Assembly: GCA_028708055.1 (NCBI GenBank)
Contig: JAQVZT010000150.1
Span: 1 to 6,471, forward strand
Direction of reading: 5' to 3'
Source of the DNA: Methanothrix sp.
GTDB taxonomy: Archaea; Halobacteriota; Methanosarcinia; Methanotrichales; Methanotrichaceae
Length of the DNA stretch: 6,471 bases
Made by a program: the position numbers and the translations under genes. Positions 1-5,118 of this stretch are shown piece by piece (positions within the stretch are counted from its first letter, which is position 1; each line of letters starts with the position of its first letter). Under the pieces are notes generated by a model. The model made no database searches. It saw nothing but the letters and a program-made list of their open reading frames with translations, and was not told where the DNA came from.

Positions 1-1504
1 CCAGCCGGGCAATGATATTCTCCGGCGGCATACGGCGTCTCTGATCCGAGTCCTGCCATTGTCCTTGTCGGCCGTCATCATCCACTTGATGATCCTTTTC
101 TTTTCCATGTCCCTCAACATCCTCCGTCCCCTGGTTGGGTCTTGCAGGGCCAGATTCAAAGGCCGGGGATTCTTGCGGCTGACTCATTATCCATGAAGAT
201 ATCTGTGAGCTGCTGTAATTGCCAATCCCAAAGAGGAAATCCACAGGTATATTCTTCGGCATACTTATTGGCCGGGAGTACAGGTAAGCTCCTTCGCAGA
301 CGTAGCTGTCAAGATTGCGCAGTGCAGTCATCTTCTGCTTCTGGTCGGACGTGACGGTTTTTTCCACCTCTGCAAAGTGCACGGCATAATAATAGGAGAT
401 TTCACCATCAAGCTCTCCATACCTTGCCGAAAGAGACCTCACGGCAGTTTCATTAATGATTCTCCCATTTAGAGCCTGTCTGAGCTCCGTTGCAATAGCC
501 TTCCGCTTGTCGATAATCTCGTTTAGATCTGATCGCTGGATGTCCACCAGGCTGACTATCTCTTCGCGCTGATCTTCATCGAGTATATCTAAAAACCCTT
601 CACCTGCGTCACCGGTCAGAGTAGTGCTTATGGAATAGCCTGCATTGCCCATTGCCGGGCGATCTTTCATGTAGAATGAGCCGAAATATGTCGCCTGCCG
701 CTCAGGGCAGAAATACACATCGGCATCAACCGAACCTGCATACCAGGAGAACATTTCACTGGCATAAGTCCTCATAGCAACCGAATTCCCTTTGCCGCTG
801 CCTTCCAGAACCGATAAAGCATCTGCTACGGGCCACGATAGCATGCCACCGGAAGCCATCCTATCGAGGTATGCTCGCTGCGTCTGATTCAGTGATCGAA
901 TTACTCCGGCATAGACCTTAGCCCTCTCTATGCTGATGCTTGCATCGATATCATACAGTTTGGATGAGTAATCCATGACCGCCAATCTATCAAGGCCGAC
1001 GCTGCCATTCGGTATGTTTCCTTCCAGTTGGGCACGAAACGCATTCATAATGGGAAAACGCATATATGCATATTGGTCTGATAAAGTGGCTTCTGTTTTT
1101 GAAAGCGAGATAAATTCATCAAGCTGTTGACTATTCAGGATTGATAGTACATTGTCCGCTACACGGGTGACAAAATCAGTATTGTGTCCCATCTTGCTGG
1201 CATCATTGTCACGCAAATACTGAAATCCCGCATAATCAGCGACCTTCCCTGGGGGCAGGAATGTATCGCTGCACGCATCGCCTGTCAGAAAAGCAAGTCC
1301 ATCAAATGCGATTGTAGCCTGCTGCCCTCGATCAGAAATGGTCTGCGAGATGGTATATTTCTGGCTGTCTTCTCCTTGCATGGGCCTGTCGGTCCGACCA
1401 GACCCAATTGATCTGGAATTATCCGCTGCATCAACCGCCGCTACGGTAGCAGATATGATGCATAGCACAGCAACAACAAGGCTAATCAGTTTCAGTGATC
1501 CCAT
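1..1504 (-). CDS. Secreted protein with duplicated LTxxQ (Spy/CpxP-like) helical domain, C-terminus outside window
   Basis: Open from ATG 1504 to the left edge (501 codons, no stop), so the gene is partial. The N-terminus is a signal peptide (GSLKLISLVVAVLCII, then a small-residue stretch to about residue 26). Two similar halves follow. Half 1 starts near C78 with PPGKVADYAGFQYLRD, half 2 near C266 with PERQATYFGSFYMKD. Each has a predicted long helical hairpin bounded by LxxxQ motifs: LNSQQ 123-127, LNQTQ 205-209; LDEDQ 308-312, VTSDQ 384-388. The spacings match (82 and 76 residues within halves, about 180-188 between halves). LTxxQ motifs mark the Spy/CpxP family of periplasmic ATP-independent chaperones, so an extracellular folding or stress role is inferred, not shown. 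After about residue 440 the protein becomes hydrophilic and low in complexity, probably a linker to an anchor or further domain outside the window. The start is supported by AAGGTGA seven bases upstream. No named family assigned with certainty. Confidence 0.85.
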   Translation of the reverse strand, partial: MGSLKLISLVVAVLCIISATVAAVDAADNSRSIGSGRTDRPMQGEDSQKYTISQTISDRGQQATIAFDGLAFLTGDACSDTFLPPGKVADYAGFQYLRDNDASKMGHNTDFVTRVADNVLSILNSQQLDEFISLSKTEATLSDQYAYMRFPIMNAFRAQLEGNIPNGSVGLDRLAVMDYSSKLYDIDASISIERAKVYAGVIRSLNQTQRAYLDRMASGGMLSWPVADALSVLEGSGKGNSVAMRTYASEMFSWYAGSVDADVYFCPERQATYFGSFYMKDRPAMGNAGYSISTTLTGDAGEGFLDILDEDQREEIVSLVDIQRSDLNEIIDKRKAIATELRQALNGRIINETAVRSLSARYGELDGEISYYYAVHFAEVEKTVTSDQKQKMTALRNLDSYVCEGAYLYSRPISMPKNIPVDFLFGIGNYSSSQISSWIMSQPQESPAFESGPARPNQGTEDVEGHGKEKDHQVDDDGRQGQWQDSDQRRRMPPENIIARL

Positions 1505-1511
1505 AATCTCT

Positions 1512-1518
1512 TCACCTT
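1512..1518 (-). promoter_or_regulatory. Ribosome binding site of the LTxxQ protein gene
   Basis: The minus strand reads AAGGTGA seven bases ahead of ATG 1504, a good match to the archaeal anti-Shine-Dalgarno complement (GGTGA). It fixes the start codon that also gives the clean signal peptide. Confidence 0.7.
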
Positions 1519-1537
1519 AGTGGATAGCCTGCCATTT

Positions 1538-1549
1538 GAATATTTAAGG
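1538..1549 (-). promoter_or_regulatory. Candidate TATA box of the LTxxQ protein gene
   Basis: The minus strand reads CCTTAAATATTC, centred about 40 bases ahead of ATG 1504. This would place the transcript start near 1519 with a short leader holding the ribosome site. It directly abuts the tandem repeat array at 1552-1605. Confidence 0.45.
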
Positions 1550-1551
1550 CG

Positions 1552-1605
1552 ATTCCAGAATGATGCCAGATTATGCCAGGATTATGCCCAAATTCGGCCC
1601 AAATT
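1552..1605 (-). repeat. Five tandem 10-11 bp units, candidate operator
   Basis: On the minus strand the units are AATTTGGGCCG (1605-1595), AATTTGGGCAT (1594-1584), AATCCTGGCAT (1583-1573), AATCTGGCAT (1572-1563) and CATTCTGGAAT (1562-1552). The common core is AAT-(C/T)-TGG-(G)CAT. The period of 10-11 bases is one helical turn, so all units face the same side of the DNA. The array ends two bases before the nearer TATA box, where an activator or repressor would act. The protein that binds it is unknown; the winged-helix regulator encoded upstream is the obvious candidate. Confidence 0.6.
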
Positions 1606-1606
1606 G

Positions 1607-1616
1607 CATATAAAAT
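1607..1616 (-). promoter_or_regulatory. Alternative TATA box, far copy
   Basis: The minus strand reads TTTTATATGC, the better match to the methanogen TATA consensus, about 107 bases ahead of ATG 1504 and just past the stop of the preceding gene. If used, the tandem array would lie around the transcript start and in the leader instead of upstream of the promoter. Confidence 0.4.
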
Positions 1617-1620
1617 GAAA

Positions 1621-2073
1621 CTATTCAAGGCTAATCCTGACTAGAATTATCAGGGCGGCAGTTGTGCATAGATCCGGAATAATCTGGAAGAATCCGATAT
1701 ACTCTGCGCGACCTCCAAGAAGGCTAACGAGCAGAGGATTGGATGTGATTGCATACATTCCAAAGGCAAAAACGACGGCCATAAGGCCTAATGTGAAAGA
1801 ACTGTGCAGCCTTCTGTAGATTCGTGTGTATATAGTGAATAGCGGTATAATCAGACCGATATTGATGAATGATATCAGCGTTTTAAGCTGCTTGGTCTCC
1901 TCTTGCCCGGGGGGTGCCGCGGGCCGCTGTGTCTGGTGCTGTTCCTGCGACGGGACTGGATTCTGCTCACTTGCAGGATGAGGCATCTTAACCAGGATGG
2001 GGATCGCAAAGCTGATGACAATTACTGCAATCACCGAAATGAGAATTATCCAGATAAAATCTTTTTTATCCAT
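1621..2073 (-). CDS. Small four-helix membrane protein paired with a winged-helix regulator
   Basis: A 150-residue protein with four hydrophobic segments: about 6-28, 64-82, 92-110 and 126-147. Between segments 1 and 2 is a loop (30-62) rich in Gln, Pro and Glu. The C-terminal half holds the most constrained-looking sequence: SNPLL, a Gly-Gly turn, then FFQIIPDLCTTAALIIL and a terminal RISLE. The start lies four bases after the stop of the winged-helix gene and has GGAGG nine bases upstream inside that gene's last codons, so the two are translationally close and surely co-transcribed. Small multi-helix membrane proteins beside winged-helix regulators are common in archaea, and the pairing suggests a sensor or regulator partner, but no function is established. 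I could not assign a named family. The next gene starts 116 bases downstream. Confidence 0.85.
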   Translation of the reverse strand: MDKKDFIWIILISVIAVIVISFAIPILVKMPHPASEQNPVPSQEQHQTQRPAAPPGQEETKQLKTLISFINIGLIIPLFTIYTRIYRRLHSSFTLGLMAVVFAFGMYAITSNPLLVSLLGGRAEYIGFFQIIPDLCTTAALIILVRISLE

Positions 2074-2077
2074 TGTG

Positions 2078-2377
2078 TCATTCCTCCATTGTCTTTGCTG
2101 CTGATTCTACATGCGCCCAGATCTCCATAAAGTCATTGTAGCTCGCCTCCATTCGTTCAGTTAGAAAATACATAGACCCGTATCCCTCTTCCATCGATTT
2201 AATCATTTTATGTTTTTTCAGTACATCCAGATGATGACGGACGGTCTTGTAATCGAGATTGAGCATTTGGGTCATCTGGTTGGCATTATATGGCCGCAGG
2301 TGGAGCAGATGGATTATTCTGGCTCTATTGATCCCACCTCTTGAGCCTGCAATCAGCCACCAGAGAACCTGTTTCAT
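2078..2377 (-). CDS. Winged-helix transcriptional regulator (ArsR-like fold)
   Basis: A 99-residue DNA-binding protein. The N-terminus has the archaeal signature RGGINRARI (13-21) in helix 1. The helix-turn-helix spans about 31-55 (NANQMTQMLNLDYKTVRHHL), with recognition helix YKTVRHHLDVLKKH (43-56), a beta wing (about 58-73, containing GYGSMYFLT) and a C-terminal helix (75-97) that probably mediates dimerisation. There are no metal-binding cysteines, so it is not an ArsR-type metal sensor despite the fold. It is the first gene of an operon with the membrane protein, four bases apart. A strong TATA box lies about 60 bases upstream, but no strong ribosome site is seen. An in-frame stop shortly upstream leaves no longer ATG start. 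Likely targets, inferred from position only, are its own operon and the secreted LTxxQ protein gene downstream. Confidence 0.92.
   Translation of the reverse strand: MKQVLWWLIAGSRGGINRARIIHLLHLRPYNANQMTQMLNLDYKTVRHHLDVLKKHKMIKSMEEGYGSMYFLTERMEASYNDFMEIWAHVESAAKTMEE
2083..2087 (-). promoter_or_regulatory. Ribosome binding site of the membrane protein gene, inside the regulator gene
   Basis: The minus strand reads GGAGG nine bases before ATG 2073. It overlaps the last Glu codons of the winged-helix gene, which indicates coupled translation in a two-gene operon. Confidence 0.75.
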
Positions 2378-2431
2378 ATAGATATGCTCTCAAATGAAGA
2401 TTAAGTGCTATAGGAATGAATGCCCGAGGGA

Positions 2432-2442
2432 GTATATATTTT
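2432..2442 (-). promoter_or_regulatory. TATA box of the regulator/membrane protein operon
   Basis: The minus strand reads AAAATATATAC, centred 60 bases ahead of ATG 2377, predicting a transcript start near 2410 and a leader of about 33 bases. Confidence 0.6.
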
Positions 2443-2481
2443 GATGTTTCTTGAGATAGAGGTCCAACAAAATTGATTTCA

Positions 2482-2503
2482 TGCCGGGTCTGTGATTCGA
2501 ACC
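2482..2503 (-). other. Remnant of a tRNA 3' end (possible attachment-site scar)
   Basis: The minus strand reads GG-TTCGAAT-CACAG-ACCCGGC-A: a canonical T-loop/B-box, the 3' strand of a T-stem, seven acceptor-stem bases and a discriminator base in exact tRNA spacing. The five bases before the loop (AAAGG) pair with CACAG only at the G53-C61 position, and no GCCGGGT 5' acceptor strand or A-box is visible upstream. It is therefore not a functional tRNA. Integrated elements often leave such 3'-end copies, but chance or an old duplication is possible. Confidence 0.45.
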
Positions 2504-2540
2504 TTTATAAGCCCTGGCAGCCGGACAGTGAATTCGACGC

Positions 2541-2579
2541 ATTGGCCCATCGGACTGCGCCTGGATGGAGAGGGCCAAT
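2541..2579. repeat. Perfect 8-bp inverted repeat with 23-base loop
   Basis: ATTGGCCC at 2541-2548 is the exact reverse complement of GGGCCAAT at 2572-2579. It lies about 35 bases after the plus-strand TTTATAA box, so it would form a 5' stem in any RNA started there. It could also be a protein-binding site. Confidence 0.5.
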
Positions 2580-2702
2580 CTCGCAACTTGATTTGCTCAA
2601 ACGCCCGCACGGTCCCACAGCCCACAGCTAGGTCCATGTGAAATCCTTCTTGCCCACATCCTCAGCCCGGAAGACGCTACGCCCTCCCTGCCGCTCCATC
2701 CC

Positions 2703-2807
2703 CGCCAGCTGCGCTCCCATGAACAAAACCCGCCAGCTCACCCGCTCGCGCGCCCGTGCTCAGCCGGGAGCACACGGCAGCCCATCGCTTGGGCACGGAT
2801 CGCCCCC
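2703..2807. repeat. Direct repeat copy A, downstream flank of the serpin gene
   Basis: Aligns with copy B at 4297-4392 in the same orientation. The core 2741-2780 matches 4322-4359 at 33 of 38 aligned bases with one 2-base gap. Similarity extends upstream through shared CAGCT and ATGAACA words and downstream to GGGCAC and a C-rich tail. Reading frames are not kept between the copies, so it is a non-coding element. It contains the stem-loop at 2756-2773. Confidence 0.65.
2756..2773. repeat. Stem-loop within repeat copy A
   Basis: GTGCTC-AGCCGG-GAGCAC is a perfect 6-bp stem with a 6-base loop. It can extend by outer CC/GG pairs across a 2-base bulge. The counterpart in copy B (4337-4354, GTGCTC-AGCCGC-GCGCAC) keeps five of six pairs. 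It lies about 95 bases past the serpin stop and might act in transcript processing or ending, though no T-run follows on the minus strand. Confidence 0.5.
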
Positions 2808-2867
2808 CTAAAGCTGAGACTTTTTATCCAGGACTGAAACGCGCCAGCTTTGCCCAAGCATTCCCTA

Positions 2868-4235
2868 TCATTCAATCCTTCCCGGATCGCTGACTCTGCC
2901 CATGAACAGGATAGTTCCGGTCTCTTTATCCTGGATAAAGAAAATAAATGGGTGATCCGCCCAGAAGTCCGGCGGGCCGTATCCCGGCATACATGCCATC
3001 ACATTAGAAGCCCCAGTAGCTGCAGCCGCTTCCGTTCCCTGTTCGTTGACATCCACAAATGATTGGTGGATTATATCGCTTATGAAGAGGTCGGTTCGGC
3101 CATTGATTCCAGAAAAGTCAGCGCCTGGCGTGAATGTGTTCTGCAATCCCAAACCTTTAAGGTCATCATTCAAGGAATACTTGGATGAGAAACTGAACTT
3201 TGGAATACGAACGTCACCAACTTCGGTCTCACTGAGACTCGCTCTCCACTGCATGAGCTTCTCTAAAGAAAGGGATCTCTCCAGAGATGAGGTATTGTTG
3301 CTCATAGGCAATAGAATTATCATAGAGAGTCTCTTGCCCTTGTATGGAAGCTCAAGTATCTGCAGATCATTTGTCTCATTATAATTAAATTGCTGTCCGC
3401 TCGTCTGGCTTTCCATCATAGGAATCCTTATGATCCTTCCGTCGCTTGTAGTGAAGTTTCGCTCCTCGGTCATGTTTATATCAAACGCTTCGTCCCACAT
3501 GCCCTTAAAGTAGACCGCGTTGGTGATCAGAAGCTGAGTGTCGGGACTAATATAAGAAATCAGGTTCTTTATCCTGCTGCCGGTCCGGCTCTCGACCCAG
3601 GAATTGATCATCGATTTTGCATCATCAGGCGCTCCTTTGAAGTCCACATTCCTGGCAGTGCCGTGGAAATATCTGTCTATGTCGGCGGCGTAATTGGGCA
3701 GAAGTGGATTTTCTTTGTCGACCCAAAGGGCGTTGGCCGCTACAAGTGTATACACTGCATCAATGGAATTGAACTTATCATAGGCAGAAGCAAAAGAAAT
3801 CTCAAACTGGCTACCGTTATCAGGGAAATGAAGCACCCGCCGCATTTCTTCAGTGGTATTGCCTCTTGCGCCTTCATTAGCCATGGCCAGGGCGGAATAG
3901 ATGCTCCAGGGCGAAAATAATACATTTTCATTCTTGCCCCCTAGCTTAGAGAAGAGGTCAAGAGCGAACTTGTTGTTTCCAGCAGACAAATCAGAAATGT
4001 TCCATTGCTCTATTTTGGATGAAGTTGCTGGCAATTGCCCTATCAGAACACTGCCTTGATTAATTTTTGGAATTATTGCTGTTATTTCCTTTTTCGTGAT
4101 GTTCTCCTGGCTGTGAGGAGCGTCCACTTCCGGTTCCTGCCTTATGGAAACGCATCCGCTCATCACCACAAAAAAGAGAACTAAAATTACCAAGACACAC
4201 AATGAATATGACTTATCCGGTCTGCCCAACGACAT
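2868..4235 (-). CDS. Serpin, probable membrane-anchored inhibitory serine protease inhibitor
   Basis: A 455-residue protein. Residues 12-27 are hydrophobic and end in a lipobox-like MSGC with C28, so it is probably secreted and lipid-anchored. A polar spacer of about 55 residues precedes the serpin domain (about 85-455, near full length). Hallmarks: NVLFSPWSIYSALAMANEGA (104-123), TNAVYFKGMW (238-247), VRIPKFSF (342-349) and the serpin signature FWADHPFIFFI (424-434). The hinge EQGTEAAAA (398-406) fits the inhibitory consensus: P15 Gly, P14 Thr and small residues at P12-P9. So it should trap proteases by loop insertion. By the canonical 17-residue count, P1 is A414 and P1' is C415, but the loop is about three residues longer than in alpha-1-antitrypsin, so P1 could shift. 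Expected targets are secreted serine or cysteine proteases (inference). The ribosome site is weak (AAGG, four bases before ATG) and no TATA box is well placed. Related repeats lie on both sides. Confidence 0.96.
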   Translation of the reverse strand: MSLGRPDKSYSLCVLVILVLFFVVMSGCVSIRQEPEVDAPHSQENITKKEITAIIPKINQGSVLIGQLPATSSKIEQWNISDLSAGNNKFALDLFSKLGGKNENVLFSPWSIYSALAMANEGARGNTTEEMRRVLHFPDNGSQFEISFASAYDKFNSIDAVYTLVAANALWVDKENPLLPNYAADIDRYFHGTARNVDFKGAPDDAKSMINSWVESRTGSRIKNLISYISPDTQLLITNAVYFKGMWDEAFDINMTEERNFTTSDGRIIRIPMMESQTSGQQFNYNETNDLQILELPYKGKRLSMIILLPMSNNTSSLERSLSLEKLMQWRASLSETEVGDVRIPKFSFSSKYSLNDDLKGLGLQNTFTPGADFSGINGRTDLFISDIIHQSFVDVNEQGTEAAAATGASNVMACMPGYGPPDFWADHPFIFFIQDKETGTILFMGRVSDPGRIE

Positions 4236-4296
4236 GAAACCTTATTGCCACTTTTAATTATTCAAGATTTCCGTTCGTCTCCACTCCGGCTCACCT

Positions 4297-4392
4297 GGCA
4301 GCTCTCAATGAACACTCCCCGCCCGCTTGCGAGCCTGTGCTCAGCCGCGCGCACGGCAGCACGCCCGCCCGGGCACTGCCCGCCTTTCGCCC
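4297..4392. repeat. Direct repeat copy B, upstream flank of the serpin gene
   Basis: The partner of copy A at 2703-2807, same orientation, about 1.58 kb away. It is shorter by small deletions and rich in G+C. The stem-loop (4337-4354) is kept with one mismatched pair. It lies between the serpin start and the stop of the small gene at 4506, so both copies sit downstream of a minus-strand gene. It may belong to a dispersed intergenic repeat family. Confidence 0.65.
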
Positions 4393-4442
4393 CATGCAGC
4401 CGAGGCAGCCGTCGCACCAGAGATACGCAGTCCTGCGCCCCT

Positions 4443-4456
4443 GCTGGCATGCCAGC
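4443..4456. repeat. 14-bp perfect palindrome
   Basis: GCTGGCATGCCAGC equals its own reverse complement, with no spacer. It lies between repeat copy B and the stop of the small gene, about 210 bases ahead of the serpin start. It suits a dimeric DNA-binding protein; no binder is known. Confidence 0.45.
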
Positions 4457-4505
4457 GCCTGCCGGAGGACGGCATGGAAAGTTTTTATTATTTCTCACCG
4501 TGGCA

Positions 4506-4793
4506 CTACACCCTTTGCCGGTATGGCCACCATGAAGCCGCCAGCAGGAGATCGTTCGCCTTCTCTCTGAGAAGGGATATTGCCGTATCATCATCATGCA
4601 ATTGGCGGCAGAGCTGCTCATAGTCTGTAAAATGATGCCGCCCGTAGCTGAGCAGCTGCGGAATTGAAGGGCGCGGAGTGCCGTAGTGCCTGCAAACTTC
4701 GCTGTAGAAATCCCTGGGTGTGGAGGTAATTTTGACATGGCAGTTATATGCCCGTTTTAAGGACTTGGAGTTATAGGATGATTTTGCAGGCAT
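4506..4793 (-). CDS. Small uncharacterised soluble protein
   Basis: A 95-residue protein that I do not recognise. It has balanced, protein-like composition, with many Arg, His, Asp and Leu residues, no signal peptide and no membrane segment. The central region TPRDFYSEVCRHYGTPRPSI (34-53), followed by QLLSYGRHHFTDYEQLCRQL, looks like a compact, mostly helical domain. It was preferred over the overlapping 158-residue minus-strand frame (4738-4262), because it has AAGGA eight bases before ATG 4793 and a TATA-like TTATATCT about 36 bases upstream. The other frame runs through repeat copy B and has low-complexity Arg/Ala/Pro/Gly/Cys sequence. It is probably its own transcription unit. The C-terminus (WWPYRQRV) stops just before the GC-rich element. 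Confidence 0.6.
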   Translation of the reverse strand: MPAKSSYNSKSLKRAYNCHVKITSTPRDFYSEVCRHYGTPRPSIPQLLSYGRHHFTDYEQLCRQLHDDDTAISLLREKANDLLLAASWWPYRQRV

Positions 4794-4824
4794 ATTTACC
4801 GTCCTTGCTAATTAGGCATCCTGG

Positions 4825-4833
4825 AGATATAAG
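4825..4833 (-). promoter_or_regulatory. Candidate TATA box of the small gene
   Basis: The minus strand reads CTTATATCT, centred about 36 bases before ATG 4793, with AAGGA at 4802-4806 between them. The predicted transcript start near 4803-4806 would give a very short leader. Confidence 0.45.
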
Positions 4834-5118
4834 CATTCATAAAGGTTTTTATTGCCTTGACACCATTTGCTTTAACAGAACATACCTCATACTTATTAGT
4901 AATCATTTTTGCAGTTATCATTGACAGACCGCTAGCGTGATTCTCCAGGAAATGCGAAGTAGCGAAGTAGTGTAAATTGCCACAACGATGCGTTCTTCTA
5001 ATGATTAAATTTAAAAAAAGTTCATAGAAATGAAAGAGCCATATGTACTAACGAGAGCTGGGATTGGCTCCAATATGAAAGCTCCCCGTATTGGTGGAGG
5101 GCTTAGCCCAAGTCCTCC
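4834..5118. other. AT-rich intergenic region, no gene seen
   Basis: It separates the secreted modular protein gene from the small gene. It holds a tandem 8-base duplication (GCGAAGTA twice, 4954-4969), a possible stem GAGC/GCTC around 5053-5072 and a T-run on the minus strand. The only short frames (for example 31 codons on plus at 5030-5125) lack ribosome sites and overlap the neighbouring gene. Confidence 0.5.
5013..5019 (-). terminator. Candidate T-rich terminator of the secreted modular protein gene
   Basis: Seven consecutive T on the minus strand, followed by AAATTTAATC, about 100 bases after the stop at 5119. Archaeal termination commonly uses such T-runs without a required hairpin. 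This is the only T-run of this length downstream of the gene. Confidence 0.4.

Larger units (their letters stand above)
2504..2867. other. GC-rich intergenic region without a convincing gene
   Basis: This stretch lies between the serpin stop and the regulator promoter. It is clearly richer in G+C than the regulator's promoter region beside it. It contains a TTTATAA box on the plus strand (2504-2510), the long-loop inverted repeat at 2541-2579, three copies of CGCCAGCT (2703, 2731, 2842), repeat copy A, and a run of five to six T on the plus strand (2820-2825). A non-coding RNA on the plus strand from about 2532 to 2826 is conceivable, but I see no SRP RNA or RNase P RNA motif. Open frames here look like GC-driven noise. 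Confidence 0.4.

Noticed and set aside
2482..2503. Functional tRNA gene on the minus strand
   Set aside because: The 5' T-stem strand does not pair with the 3' strand beyond one pair, and no anticodon arm, A-box or 5' acceptor strand is visible; kept only as a remnant.
2638..2817. GTG-started plus-strand frame of about 60 codons through repeat copy A
   Set aside because: Copy B does not keep the same reading frame through the homologous bases, so the repeat is not under coding constraint.
2532..2826. SRP 7S RNA or RNase P RNA
   Set aside because: Size and G+C would fit, but neither the SRP helix 8 signature nor the RNase P conserved core could be found on either strand.
2703..2849. Three CGCCAGCT words as a CRISPR-like or iteron array
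   Set aside because: Only 8 bases each, with irregular spacing of 28 and 111 bases and no longer conserved unit.
3390..3920. 176-codon plus-strand frame
   Set aside because: Lies entirely antisense to the serpin coding region, whose motifs are unambiguous; it is a shadow frame.
4262..4738. 158-codon minus-strand frame overlapping the small gene and repeat copy B
   Set aside because: Composition is low-complexity Arg/Ala/Pro/Gly/Cys driven by the GC-rich repeat, there is no ribosome site, and it conflicts with the better supported 95-codon gene.
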